A stretch of 64,000 nt of DNA from Drosophila pseudoobscura (GCF_009870125.1 NC_046683.1:26502129-26566128), one strand, 5' to 3'. Positions 19,417 to 29,225 are shown, numbered from the stretch's first letter. Numbers and translations: made by a program. The notes: generated by a model not told the origin, from the letters alone.

Positions 19417-22104
19417 ATGACACTAAGGGTGCTGCAACTCTATCTCCATAAAAGCAAGGTAGCGTCGGCGGAGCTCCTCATTGCCATGGAGCAGGGGCCC
19501 GCCGACATAGCTTTAGTCCAGGAGCCGTGGATTGCGTCAGGCAACTCTGTGGCCGGACTAAAGTCCTCAAATTACAGCTTTCTCTACTCAACATCGGTAA
19601 GCAGGAACAGAACCGCCGTACTCGTACGGAAAGGAATCCATGCTCATCTTATGTCTCATTACAGCACGGATGACCTGACGGTGGTCATGCTGGAGAGCGA
19701 GGAAGCTGGTAGCTTCCTGCTACATGGCACACGACAGGCCCGCCCCACCGGAAGAACTTAGGAGTCTGGTGACAGAAGCCGGCTCCAAAAATCTCCAACT
19801 CCTCATCGGTGCAGACGCCAACGCCCATCACAATGTGTGGGGAAGCCCTGACACCAACGATAGAGGTGAGTCACTCCTAGACTTTATCTTATCCACTAAC
19901 TTAGATGTAGCAAACGTGGGGGAGGAACACACCTGCGTGGGTCCCACCTCGTCAAACGTGATAGACCTAACTCTTGGCACGGGAAAGAGTACCTTGGTAT
20001 CTGACTGGAGGGTCCTCGAAAGACCATCCTTCTCAGACCAAGTACATTCAGTTCAAGTGCGAATTCAAACACTCTTCGAAGATAACAGTCTATAGAAACC
20101 CCCGAAACACAAACTGGGTAAAGTTTAAAAAGACAGTTACTTCGAAGCTCACGAATCCGGGCTCAGTGAAATCCGCGGAGGATATAGAGAAGTCCCTAAA
20201 GACCCTATCCAACGAGTTACTGAACGCCTACCATGCATCGTGCAAACCCTCGAGAACGAAGAGGAGGTCCAAGCCACTCTGGTGGAACCCAGATCTCTCT
20301 CTCAAAAGGAACAACCTCAAGGAATTCTTCAAGATCGCCAAACAAGCGAACGAAGAGATTGCCAATGAGGAATATAAAATCCTACTTAGGAGCTACAAGA
20401 AGGAAATACGAAAGGCACAAAGGAACTCGTGGAACTCGTGCCCGAAAGTGCTTTCAAAGCAGCCCACAGTACAGAGCCAACTAAAACTAGACAAAGGACA
20501 GTGGACAGAGGGCAGTGAAGAAGCCCTAACAGCACTAATGGAGGCGCAATTCCCTGTATGCGCCGAGGTCATTGACGCCAAGGAGCATCAGGACCTGGCA
20601 ACCGAGAAACAGCACCCCCCAACAGGTCTGTTAACCATTAAGAGAATCCACTGGGCCATAGACTCCTTCGCGGGCATAAAAGCACCAGGACTGGACGGGA
20701 TATTCCCAGCCATGATGCAGTTGACCAAAGAGGTTATTACCCCATGGCTCCTCGCAATATACTCAGCATGCCTAAGTACGGGCTATATCCCCATCCAATG
20801 GAGAACCTCGAGAGTTGTCTTCCTTCCTAAGGCAGGAAAGTGCAGCCACGTGAGTCCCAAGGACTACAGACCGATAAGCCTTACCTCCTTTATACTAAAA
20901 ACACTAGAAAAGCTGTTGGATTTGCACATCAGGAATGAGGTAGAGGGACTGATGTCAACAAACCAACACGCCTACACCAAGGGGAAATCAGTGGAGACGG
21001 CACTACACTCGCTAGTAGCCACCATCGAGAGCGCCCTTCACAACAAAAAGTATGCTTTGGGAGCATTTGTGGACATCTCAGGAGCATTCAACAACGTGGC
21101 CACAACCGCAATAACAAGTCGCCTAGAAGCGAATAACATACACCCTGCAACCAACGTCTGGCTCAAAAACCTCCTAAGTTGTAGACGGGTGCAATCGGAG
21201 CGAGGCACTGCTTCCATGGTAAAGGGGGCACACAGAGGCACACCTCAAGGTGGAGTCCTGTCGCCCCTACTGTGGAATTTGGTGGTCGACGACCTCATTA
21301 CGAGATTTGAAAGGGAGGCCCCAAAAATAACAGCATACTTATTACGGGTGTATGTCCATCGACCCTCAGCTCCATAATGGAACGTACCCTCAGGGAGATA
21401 CGTGAGTGGGCGGAAGAGGTAGGACTCAGTATCAACGCGGACAAGACGGACCTCATCTTCTTTACCAAGAGGTACAAGGTACCGATATGGACCCCCCGAA
21501 GATCAATCAAACTAGGCTAACCCTAAAAACACAAGTCAAATACCTGGGCACAGTACTGGATAGTAAACTGGCATGGAAACCCAATGTACTGGAAAGGGTG
21601 AATAAGGGCACCATTGCGCTTTATGCATGCAAGAAGATGCTCAGCAGCACATGGGGCCTGTCTCCGGCTCTAATGCATTAGATTTACATCTCGGTGGTGC
21701 GACCAACTCTGCTGTATGGAGTCTTAGTGTGGTGGCAAGCTACTGGAAAGAAAACGTATCATAAGCTTATGGAAAGGACTCAGCGACAGGCTTTGCTCTG
21801 TATTACAGGGGCGCTGAGGTCAACCCCAACAAAAGCACTCGAAACCCTACTTGAAATCGAACCCCTAGACATCCACGCCCGTCTGACTGCAGGAAAGGCA
21901 GCACAACGCCTCATCGCTTCAGGAAATATGTCGCCAATGAACAGATCAACTGATTACATGACCCCCCAAACATGCCTCGACGTAAAAACAACTGCATCTT
22001 TGGGACCTGAAGACTGGAAAATCGGAAGAGACCAAACGGAGCACCTCAATATATATACTGACGGCTCCAAGATGGACGGAGGAGTAGGAGCGGGCCTATA
22101 CTGT
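19417..22104 (+). pseudogene. LOA-C ORF2, 5' part (endonuclease, RT, start of RNase H)
   Basis: This is less damaged than LOA-B. After frameshifts in the endonuclease it is open from 19974 to 21377 through most of the RT, including DISGAFNNVA and TPQGGVLSP. It then meets the same 19-nt YADD deletion at about 21334 and the same TAG before IYISVVRP. RNase H begins with IYTDGSKMDGG and is cut after GLYC by the insertion of LOA-N. Confidence 0.8.
22091..22104 (+). repeat. Target-site duplication of LOA-N (3' side of the element)
   Basis: CGGGCCTATACTGT is repeated exactly at 27474-27487. In uninterrupted LOA copies it occurs once, in the RNase H coding region. Confidence 0.85.
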
Positions 22105-22122
22105 TAGGTTAGGTTAGGTTAA
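22104..22122 (-). repeat. 3' tail of LOA-N, short pentanucleotide repeat
   Basis: Between the target duplication and the LOA 3' UTR stand three TTAGG units plus TTAA on the plus strand, i.e. AACCT units at the element's 3' end. Related LINEs such as the I element end in simple tandem repeats, so I read this as the element tail. The motif equals the insect telomere repeat, which Drosophila lacks. Confidence 0.7.
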
Positions 22123-22209
22123 CCCGGACGGCCCTCAGCGGGGCCGCGCATAGGCCAATATGGCCCTTAGTTATCCGGATGGGGGGGTGTATGAACCGTC
22201 GCGGGAGTG

Positions 22210-25200
22210 TTAATGTGGTTTTAAAAAGTCCCCGAGAATCGAGGTGTTTTTAGCATAGGCCAGCAGTTCCTGAGGCGTCCTTTTGGAGGCATCTTCCAGT
22301 GATGCCAACACTGGGGCGCCCAGGTATCTCCTCCTTGCCCTTGAGAGAGCCGGACAGTTGCAGATGAGATGTTCCAGGGTTTCGATAGCCCCAGGTTCCT
22401 CACATTTCCTGCAACTGTCTCTGTTGGTGATGCCTAGCTTTGCTGCATGTGCAGCAGCCAGAGAGTGACCTGTTAGTATTCCCACCATCAGTCTGCAGTC
22501 CTTTCGTGGTAGGTGCAGTAGGTAGTGGCTAAGTTTCTCGTTGCGCTCCTTGCACATTATCTTCGAGGTTCTGCAGGTGGTGGTACTCCTCCACCTGCTA
22601 TCAGTCTGTGCTCTAGCCTGCTTCTCTAGATCGCCTTGCAGCGTTCTGAGGGAGACAGGCACGTTCTCGGTTCTCCTATTCTCCAGCCCGACGCCTTCCT
22701 TAGCTAGTACGTCCGCCGCTTCGTTTCCTTCGATGCCCTGGTGGCTGGGAACCCAATAGATCCGCACTGTCTTTGTCGTGCTTAGGATGTCTAATGCCTC
22801 CCTGCTCGCCAAGACACTTCTGGAACTGACCGCGGACGACTGCATGGATCTTATCGCCGCTTGGCTGTCGACGAATAGGTTGACCGCATCGTGTGTTCGT
22901 TCTGTGCGGAGAGCGACCTCCGCTGCTTTCCCGATGGCAAAAACTTCTGCCTGGAATATGCTGCATGGGTCGGGTAGCTTATACGACAGCCTTATCACGG
23001 GGTCTGTGCAGTATAGGCCCGCTCCTACTCCTCCGTCCATCTTGGAGCCGTCTGTGTATATATTGAGGTGCTCAGTTTGGTCCCTTCCAATCTTCCAGTC
23101 TTCAGGTCCCAGAGATGTGGTTGTTTTGACGTCAAGGCAAGTTTGGGGGGTCATGTAGTCAGTTGATCTGGTCATTTCCCTGCCGATTGAACTATGCCCG
23201 TATCCTTGTGGCGATAGATTTCCTGATGCTATGAGGCGTTGTGCTGCCTTTCCCGCAATCAGGCGAGCTTGAATGTCCAGGGGGTCGATTCCGAGTATGG
23301 TTTCGAGTGCTTTTGTTGGGGTTGACCTCAGCGCCCCTGTAATACAGAGCAGAGCCTGTCGCTGAGTCTTCTCCATAAGCTTATGGTATGTCTTCTTTTC
23401 AGTAGCCTGCCACCACACTAAGGCTCCATACAGCAGAGTTGGTCGCACCACCGAGATGTAGATCCAGTGCATTAGAGCAGGTGACAGGCCCCATGTGCTG
23501 CTGAGCATCTTCTTGGATGCATAAAGCGCAATGGTAGCCTTCTTCACCCTTTCCATTACATTGGGCCTCCATGCCAGCTTGCTGTCCAGTACTGTGCCTA
23601 GGTATTTCACCTGTGATTTTGGGGTCAGCCTAGTTTGGTCAATTTTCGGGGGGGTCCATATCGGTACCTTGTACCTCTTGGTAAAGAGGATGAGGTCCGT
23701 CTTGTCCGCGTTGATACTGAGTCCTACCTCTTCCGCCCACTCACGTATCTCCCTGAGTGTACGTTCCATTAAGGAGCTGAGGGTCGATGGACATACACCC
23801 GTAATAAGTATGCTTATGTCATCTGCATAAGCCGTTATCTTTGGGGCCTTCCTTTCAAATCTCTTGATGAGGTCGTCGACCACCAGATTCCACAGTAGTG
23901 GCGACAGGACTCCACCCTGAGGTGTGCCTCTGTGTGCCCCCTTTACCATGGAAGCAGTGCCCCACTCCGATTGCACCCGTCTGCAACTTAGGAGGTTTTT
24001 GATCCAGACGTTGATTGCAGGGTGTATGTTATTCGCTTCTAGGCGACTTGTTATTGCGGTTGTGGCCACGTTGTTGAATGCTCCTGAGATGTCCACAAAT
24101 GCTCCCAAAGCATACTTTTTGTTGTGAAGGGCGCTCTCGATGGTGGCTACTAGCGAGTGTAGTGCCGTCTCCACTGATTTCCCTTTAGTGTAGGCGTGTT
24201 GGTTTGTTGACATCAGTCCCTCTACCTCATTCCTGATGTGCAAATCCAACAGCTTTTCTAGTGTTTTTAGTATAAAGGAGGTAAGGCTTATCGGTCTGTA
24301 GTCCTTGGGACTCACGTGGCTGCACTTTCCTGCCTTAGGGAGGAAGACAACTCTCGAGGTTCTCCATTGGATGGGGATATAGCCCGTACTTAGGCATGCT
24401 GAGTATATTGCGAGGAGCCATGGGGTGATAACCTCTTTGGTCAACTGCATCATGGCTGGGAATATCCCGTCCAGTCCTGGTGCTTTTATGCCCGCGAAGG
24501 AGTCTATGGCCCAGTGGATTCTCTTAGTGGTTAACAGACCTATTGGAGGGTGTTGTTCCTCGGTTGCTAGGTCCTGATGCTCCTTGGCGTCAGTGACCTC
24601 GGTGCATCCAGGGAAGTGCGCCTCCATTAGTGCTGTTAGGGCTTCTTTGCTGCCCTCTGTCCACTGTCCGTTGTCTAGTTTTAGTTGGCTCTGTACTGTG
24701 GGCTGCTTTGAAAGCAGCTTCCGAAGCCTGGCGGTTTCGGGCACTTTCTCGATGTTGGAGCAGAAGTTTCTCCACGAGTTCCTTTGTGCCTTACGTATTT
24801 CCTTCTTGTAGCTCCTAAGTAGGATTTTATATTCCTCATTGACAATCTCCTCGTTCGCTTGTTTGGCGATCTTGAAGAATTCCTTGAGGTTGTTCCTTTG
24901 GAGAGAGAGATCTCGGTTCCACCAGAGTGGCTTGGACCTCCTCTTCGTTCTCGAGGGTTTGCACGATGCATGGTAGGCGTTCAGTAGCTCGTTGGATAGG
25001 GTCTTTAGGGACTTCTCTATATCCTCCGCGGATTTCACTGAGCCCGGATTCGCGAGCTTCGAAGTAACTGTCTTTTTAAACTTTGCCCAGTTTGTGTTCC
25101 GGGGGTTTCTATAGACTGTTGTCTTCGAAAGGTGTTTGAATTCGCACTTGAACTGAATGTACTTATGGTCTGAGAAGGATGGTCTATCGAGGACCCTCCA

Positions 25201-25794
25201 GCTAGATACCGTAGTACTGTTTCCCATTGCAAGTGTTAGGTCTAGCACGTTAGATGAGGTCGGACCTACGAAGGTGTGCTCCTCCCCAACGTTTGCTATA
25301 TATAGATTAGTTGCTAGTATAAAGTCTAAGAGTGACTCACCTCTGTCATTGATGTCGGTGCTTCCCCACACATTATGGTGGGCGTTGGCGTCCGTTCCGA
25401 TGACGAGTTGATAGTTTTTGGTGCCGGCTTCTGTCACCAGGCTCCTGAGTTCGTCGGGTGGTGCGGGTCTGTCGTGAGCCATGTAGCAGGAAGCCACCAG
25501 AAGGCGCTTTTCCTCACTTTCCAGCATCACAACCGTCAGGTCATCCGTGCTGTAATGAGACATAAGGTAAGCATGGATTCCCTTTCGTACAAGTACGACG
25601 GTTCTGCTCCTGCTTACCGATGTTGAGTAGAACAGGTTATGATTTGAGGACTTTAGTCCGGCCACTGAATTGCCTGTCGCAATCCAGGGCTCCTGGACTA
25701 GAGCTATGTCGGCGAGCCCTTGCTCCATGGCGATGAGGAGCTCCGCCGACGCTACCTTGCTTTTATGCAAGTTGAGCTGCAGCACACTCAGCAT
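22210..25794 (-). CDS. LOA-N ORF2: endonuclease, reverse transcriptase, RNase H (1194 aa)
   Basis: This is the enzyme for target-primed reverse transcription. Starting at the ATG at 25794 (MLSVLQLN) the order is: endonuclease (LHKSKVA, LVQEPW, GTDANAHHNVWGS, SFSDHKYI; residues 1-220), RT (KAPGLDG, DISGAFNN, TPQGGVLSPLLW and YADD at 23818-23829; residues about 400-720), RNase H (IYTDGS, QAEVFA, FVDSQAA, SHQGIEGNE...DVLAKEG; about 880-1010) and a C-x2-C-x8-H-x4-C motif near residue 1110. RNase H plus this C-terminal motif place it in the I/LOA group. An upstream in-frame ATG at 25815 is less likely, since ORF2 homologues begin at MLSVLQ or its equivalent. The start lies inside ORF1 in another frame, so translation probably depends on reinitiation or frameshifting. 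Confidence 0.92.
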   Translation of the reverse strand: MLSVLQLNLHKSKVASAELLIAMEQGLADIALVQEPWIATGNSVAGLKSSNHNLFYSTSVSRSRTVVLVRKGIHAYLMSHYSTDDLTVVMLESEEKRLLVASCYMAHDRPAPPDELRSLVTEAGTKNYQLVIGTDANAHHNVWGSTDINDRGESLLDFILATNLYIANVGEEHTFVGPTSSNVLDLTLAMGNSTTVSSWRVLDRPSFSDHKYIQFKCEFKHLSKTTVYRNPRNTNWAKFKKTVTSKLANPGSVKSAEDIEKSLKTLSNELLNAYHASCKPSRTKRRSKPLWWNRDLSLQRNNLKEFFKIAKQANEEIVNEEYKILLRSYKKEIRKAQRNSWRNFCSNIEKVPETARLRKLLSKQPTVQSQLKLDNGQWTEGSKEALTALMEAHFPGCTEVTDAKEHQDLATEEQHPPIGLLTTKRIHWAIDSFAGIKAPGLDGIFPAMMQLTKEVITPWLLAIYSACLSTGYIPIQWRTSRVVFLPKAGKCSHVSPKDYRPISLTSFILKTLEKLLDLHIRNEVEGLMSTNQHAYTKGKSVETALHSLVATIESALHNKKYALGAFVDISGAFNNVATTAITSRLEANNIHPAINVWIKNLLSCRRVQSEWGTASMVKGAHRGTPQGGVLSPLLWNLVVDDLIKRFERKAPKITAYADDISILITGVCPSTLSSLMERTLREIREWAEEVGLSINADKTDLILFTKRYKVPIWTPPKIDQTRLTPKSQVKYLGTVLDSKLAWRPNVMERVKKATIALYASKKMLSSTWGLSPALMHWIYISVVRPTLLYGALVWWQATEKKTYHKLMEKTQRQALLCITGALRSTPTKALETILGIDPLDIQARLIAGKAAQRLIASGNLSPQGYGHSSIGREMTRSTDYMTPQTCLDVKTTTSLGPEDWKIGRDQTEHLNIYTDGSKMDGGVGAGLYCTDPVIRLSYKLPDPCSIFQAEVFAIGKAAEVALRTERTHDAVNLFVDSQAAIRSMQSSAVSSRSVLASREALDILSTTKTVRIYWVPSHQGIEGNEAADVLAKEGVGLENRRTENVPVSLRTLQGDLEKQARAQTDSRWRSTTTCRTSKIMCKERNEKLSHYLLHLPRKDCRLMVGILTGHSLAAAHAAKLGITNRDSCRKCEEPGAIETLEHLICNCPALSRARRRYLGAPVLASLEDASKRTPQELLAYAKNTSILGDFLKPH

Positions 25795-27205
25795 GGGTGG
25801 CTGGCTCGCTTGCACCTGACGGGTTGACTACCAGCGTCAGGTCACCGTCTTCCTCTTCTTCATCTTCAAGCGCAAGACCCTGGGCGGCCTCCACGATGGA
25901 CTCGAGACCTAGGTCCTTTTCCACCTCGCCTGCCTGCAGGGTATGCGCGTCCTTGTCCTCAGGGTGGCGCTTTTTGAGGCGCAGGTAGACGCTACCCATG
26001 CCCCACGCCATCTTCCCGAACTTGGGGTATAGCAGATCCTCTGCTTCCTTGTTTATTTGGAGGATCACACACTGGCCCCCCTCGTTGGGTAGTGGGCTAC
26101 CAATGTGTAGGATCCTCCAGTCGGCCGTTGGCACGTCCGCGTTTTGCCGCTGAAGGAGCTTCAGCGCTCGGTCCCCCTGGATCGTGATGGGGAAGAGTAC
26201 CTTCGCCTTAGGCTTGGACGGGATAAGCTCCCGGTCCACAACCTCCAGCTTGGCCCCCTCCCACATCGCCTCCAGTTGGCAGACCGTACGCGTCAGCCAC
26301 CTTAGGGTTGGGTCATCATTGCACTTCAGGATCTTAACCCCATTTAGCCACCCAGCACCATCGAATGTGGGCATTGGGGCCGCGGGGTCTTCCTCCATCT
26401 GTGCAAAGAGTGCGTCGACAAGACGCGCGTGCACCAGCTTCCACTGTGCCGCTGACATCTTGCCGTTTTCTTCGCTGCGGTCAATGAGTGCCACGATCAG
26501 GTGTCGTTTGGTCACCTCGCTGACCTTCGCTTTCGGCTTCTTGGCCGCTTTCGGTGGAGGGGCTGCACTCCTGGGCCCGCGTTGCCGCTTGCTCGCTGGA
26601 GTGTCCTTAATTGCACTCTCAGTCGAGCGTTGCCTCTTGGTGGCCATCATCTCCTCCACCTTATTGGCATATTCGCCATTCGACGCCCTCATCTGTGGCA
26701 TCTGGGCATAGTGTAGCCGACCCTCCTCTACTCTCTGCTCGGCCCAGGCTAGCTTGACCTTCTCCTCCTGGGAGATGTCTGCTTTGCCTTGCAGCCGGCT
26801 TTTTATGTTGAGGGCCGCTTTGTATTGCGCCTTGGCCTTCATCCCCTCCTTGGAACGCTTCGGCCCTTCCCTACGCAGGGAGCTGGTGCCTGGTTCCGGC
26901 GAGCGGAGAAGGCTCTCTTCGTCCGTCCTGCTTAGAGAGAGCACGCTCTCCAGATCCGTGTCTGTATCGACTACGGCATCTGTGCGGCTCAACTTGCAGG
27001 GCACGGAGTGAGTTGTTTTTATTGTTGTTGTTGTGGCAGTAGCTTTACAACTGACCTGGCCTGCTCCCGCCAAGTCTGAGGTGTGACCGCTGGCGACACG
27101 CAGAGAGGACTGCTCCTCCCCGTGCCCGCCGGTGGTAGCAGTCACGCTTTCCACCGACGTTTGGGTTGACATCCCAACCCGTGCTTCATCCTTCTTCGCC
27201 TCCAT
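25763..27205 (-). CDS. LOA-N ORF1 (480 aa), DUF4780-like RNA-binding candidate
   Basis: This ORF is intact and begins MEAKKDEARVGMS. A low-complexity Thr/Ser-rich N-terminus is followed by a basic segment (KRQRGPRSAAPPPKAAKKPK, about residues 205-225). The C-terminal globular domain has PTFDGAGWLNGVKIL, a WL-x3-V motif, AKLEVVD and FPITIQGD, a pattern I associate with DUF4780 proteins of LOA-type elements. It has no CCHC knuckles. A nucleic-acid-binding particle role is inferred from its position. It ends 32 bases after the ORF2 ATG in a different frame, so the two ORFs overlap. Confidence 0.82.
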   Translation of the reverse strand: MEAKKDEARVGMSTQTSVESVTATTGGHGEEQSSLRVASGHTSDLAGAGQVSCKATATTTTIKTTHSVPCKLSRTDAVVDTDTDLESVLSLSRTDEESLLRSPEPGTSSLRREGPKRSKEGMKAKAQYKAALNIKSRLQGKADISQEEKVKLAWAEQRVEEGRLHYAQMPQMRASNGEYANKVEEMMATKRQRSTESAIKDTPASKRQRGPRSAAPPPKAAKKPKAKVSEVTKRHLIVALIDRSEENGKMSAAQWKLVHARLVDALFAQMEEDPAAPMPTFDGAGWLNGVKILKCNDDPTLRWLTRTVCQLEAMWEGAKLEVVDRELIPSKPKAKVLFPITIQGDRALKLLQRQNADVPTADWRILHIGSPLPNEGGQCVILQINKEAEDLLYPKFGKMAWGMGSVYLRLKKRHPEDKDAHTLQAGEVEKDLGLESIVEAAQGLALEDEEEEDGDLTLVVNPSGASEPATHAECAAAQLA

Positions 27206-27345
27206 ATTTGGCCCGAGGGTCCATACTGGTTAATATTTTTCGGGGGGACCACCCCCTAGCGTTTTAGGCCTGACCGCCAGGCACCTCTAGCCATGGCCCT
27301 GGTTCGGTTCCCCCGACTTTGAATCGGGAAGACGCCGGACCATAG

Positions 27346-27474
27346 CCTTAGCTAGACACTGCATTACCCCGGACAGAGCAAGCGACAGTGCATTACCCTT
27401 GTCCGGGGTAATGCAGTGTCCATTGCCCAGCCGGCACCCTCGTGGAGGGTTCAGCTAGAGGATTTTCGCCAGCC
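27346..27474 (-). ncRNA. Putative HDV-like ribozyme at the 5' end of LOA-N
   Basis: The fold is the same as at 5395-5523. P3 is a perfect ACCC/GGGT pair and the P4 stem a perfect 21-bp match (27355-27375 with 27400-27420). The predicted cleavage point is exactly the junction of the target-site duplication and the element, with G1 at 27474. Pairs kept or improved between copies support a selected structure, though few independent substitutions exist. Confidence 0.62.
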
Positions 27475-27487
27475 GGGCCTATACTGT
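27474..27487 (+). repeat. Target-site duplication of LOA-N (5' side of the element)
   Basis: CGGGCCTATACTGT, identical to 22091-22104. Its first base coincides with the complement of G1 of the element. Confidence 0.85.
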
Positions 27488-28281
27488 ACAGACCCTGAGA
27501 TAAGGCTGTCGTATAAGCTACCGGACCAATGCAGCATATTCCAGGCAGAAGTTTTTGCCATCGGGAAGGCAGCGGAGGTCGCTCTCCTAACAGAACGAGC
27601 ACACGATGCGGTCAACCTATTCGTCGACAGCCAAGCGGCGATAAGATTCATGCAGTCGTCCGCGGTCAGTTCCAGAAATGTCTTGGCGAGCAGGGCGGCA
27701 CTAGATACCCTAAGTACGACAAAGTCAGTGCGGATCTACTGGATTCCCAGCCACCAGGGCATCGAAGGGAACGAGACGGCGGACGTACTAGCTAAGGAAG
27801 GCGTCGGGCTGGCGAATACGAGAACCGAGAACGTGCCTGTCTCCCTCAGAAAGCTGCAAAGCGATCTAGAAAAGCAGGCCGGATCACAAACCGGAAGTAG
27901 GTGGAGGAGTACCACCGCCTACAGAACCTCGAAAATCATGTGGAAGGAACGCAATGACAACTCAGCCACTGCCTACTGCACCTACCACGAAAAGACTGTA
28001 GATTGCTAGTGGGAATACTTACTGGTCACTGTCTGGCTGCTGCACATGCAGCTAAGGTAGGCATCACCAACAGAGACAATTGTAAGAAATATGATGAACC
28101 TGGGGCAACCGAAACCCTGGAACATCTCATCTGCTACTGTCCGGCTCTCTCAAGGGCAAGGATTAGATACCTGGGCGCCCCAGTGCTGACATCACTGGAA
28201 GATGCCTCCAAAAGGACGCCACAGGAACTGCTGGCCTATGCTAAAAACACCTCGATTCTCGGGGACTTTAAAACCACCTAA
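27488..28281 (+). pseudogene. LOA-C ORF2, 3' part (RNase H and CCHC)
   Basis: RNase H continues after the insertion (TDPEIRLSYK, QAEVFA, FVDSQAA, SHQGIEGNE) to a TAG at 28007-28009. A small deletion near 27958 shifts the frame, and the last 90 codons read from 28003, ending ILGDFKTT. In the terminal zinc motif the spacing is kept (CKKYDEP...HLICYC), but the second Cys is Tyr here; the right-arm copy keeps Cys. Confidence 0.75.
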
Positions 28282-28305
28282 ACACTCCCGCGACGGTTCA
28301 TACAC

Positions 28306-28597
28306 ACTGAATTTTCCTCTGAGTTTTATGTGGAAGTCGTCGAGTCTAAGACGAAGGAAAGCTTAAGTGATAATCCTGAATTGACAAAGTAGTTCCAGTG
28401 TCGCATCTTGTCGGCCTAGCCAAACTTTTTTATTGTTTATTATTTCTTATTATATAAAGCTAATAAATAGTTAAAACTAGGCATTAACAAGGTATGGGGC
28501 TATAGCTACTAAGGCCTTAAGCTCGCTATGGTATAATTATACACTTGAGTATGAACTTATATACATATGTACAGGATTGGTTTTATACATACATATT
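28306..28597 (+). other. Unidentified AT-rich segment between LOA-C and the first small DNA element
   Basis: No ORF or motif. It contains runs of TTTATTATTTCTTATTATA type and a near-palindromic ATACATATGTA. It recurs inverted at 38132-38423 and directly at 58441-58732. Confidence 0.5.
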
Positions 28598-29222
28598 CAG
28601 CCAGGCTCCGTTTTTCACTTTCACAAAAGTTTTTCGATTTACTTTTGAAATCACATAAATTGGGGCTCTCTTTTTCCCATTCCGCAAGATTTCTTCGTTT
28701 TCAAAACGAAAACATTTTCGTTGACGAAATGAAAAGTAAACGGCTTTTAATACAACAAAACGAACCTTAATTGCAAAAGGAAAAAAATAGATGACTTATT
28801 GATGCATTAACATAAACTTGATACCTATATCAGGATAAGTTAACTTGTGCTTTCTTTATAAATAATTTTATTTTAACCCAACCTAAAATTTGACTCGGAA
28901 AAAATTGGCCACAGCAACAACAAATTTCGTTTTAGTGTAAGCAGCTGACGCATTCCGATTTGGTTATCGGAACGTTGGCAATTAATAAATTTTTGCGTAT
29001 AACAGCACAAATGTGCATGTAACAGCTCAGACTGTGCTTGTAACATGCGCTCAACAGAAAATCTGGGTGAGCACAGCTGTTTCCCGCCCAATTTAATTCG
29101 GACTTCAAAATGTAACATTTGATAAAAAAAATATGTGAAAAATGGAACACCTTAAAACGAAAACGAAACGTTTTGGCTGAAAACGTAATCCGCAAAAGTA
29201 AATGAAAAACGGAGCCTGCCTG
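28598..29222 (+). mobile_element. Non-autonomous DNA element, copy 1 (625 bp)
   Basis: Terminal inverted repeats are CAGCCAGGCTCCGTTTTTCA at the left and the complement of CAGGCAGGCTCCGTTTTTCA at the right, followed by A/T-rich subterminal sequence with repeated CGTTTTCG. ATT flanks it on both sides (28595-28597, 29223-29225). The third copy of this region has the empty site with a single ATT at 58730-58732, which proves insertion with a 3-bp duplication or precise loss. It has no transposase. Short frames (for example 28567-28770) are not convincing. Superfamily unassigned. Confidence 0.82.
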
Positions 29223-29225
29223 ATT

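Larger units (their letters stand above)
22105..27474 (-). mobile_element. LOA-N: full-length LOA-clade LINE nested in LOA-C
   Basis: A 5.37 kb copy on the minus strand, complete from the ribozyme-like 5' end (27474) to the pentanucleotide tail (22105). It has a 14-bp target-site duplication and two open ORFs. All expected catalytic motifs are present. It is the only element in the window that could be autonomous, and it gives the reference for reading the damaged LOA copies. It is absent from the right arm, so it either inserted after the inverted duplication or was brought in by recombination. Confidence 0.9.
19362..28305 (+). mobile_element. LOA-C: LOA-clade LINE fragment split by the nested LOA-N
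   Basis: It starts at the same ORF1 position as LOA-B, runs to 22104 and resumes at 27488 after LOA-N. Unlike LOA-A and LOA-B it keeps the normal ORF2 end and about 25 bp of 3' UTR before unidentified DNA at 28306. Downstream of about 27930 its sequence is closer to LOA-N, suggesting a mosaic origin. The uninterrupted inverted counterpart is LOA-C' (38424-49088), which shows the empty LOA-N site at 39242-39255. Confidence 0.78.

Noticed and set aside
22104..22122. A true telomere or interstitial telomeric repeat
   Set aside because: Only three TTAGG units, exactly at a LINE 3' end with a target duplication; a LINE tail explains it.
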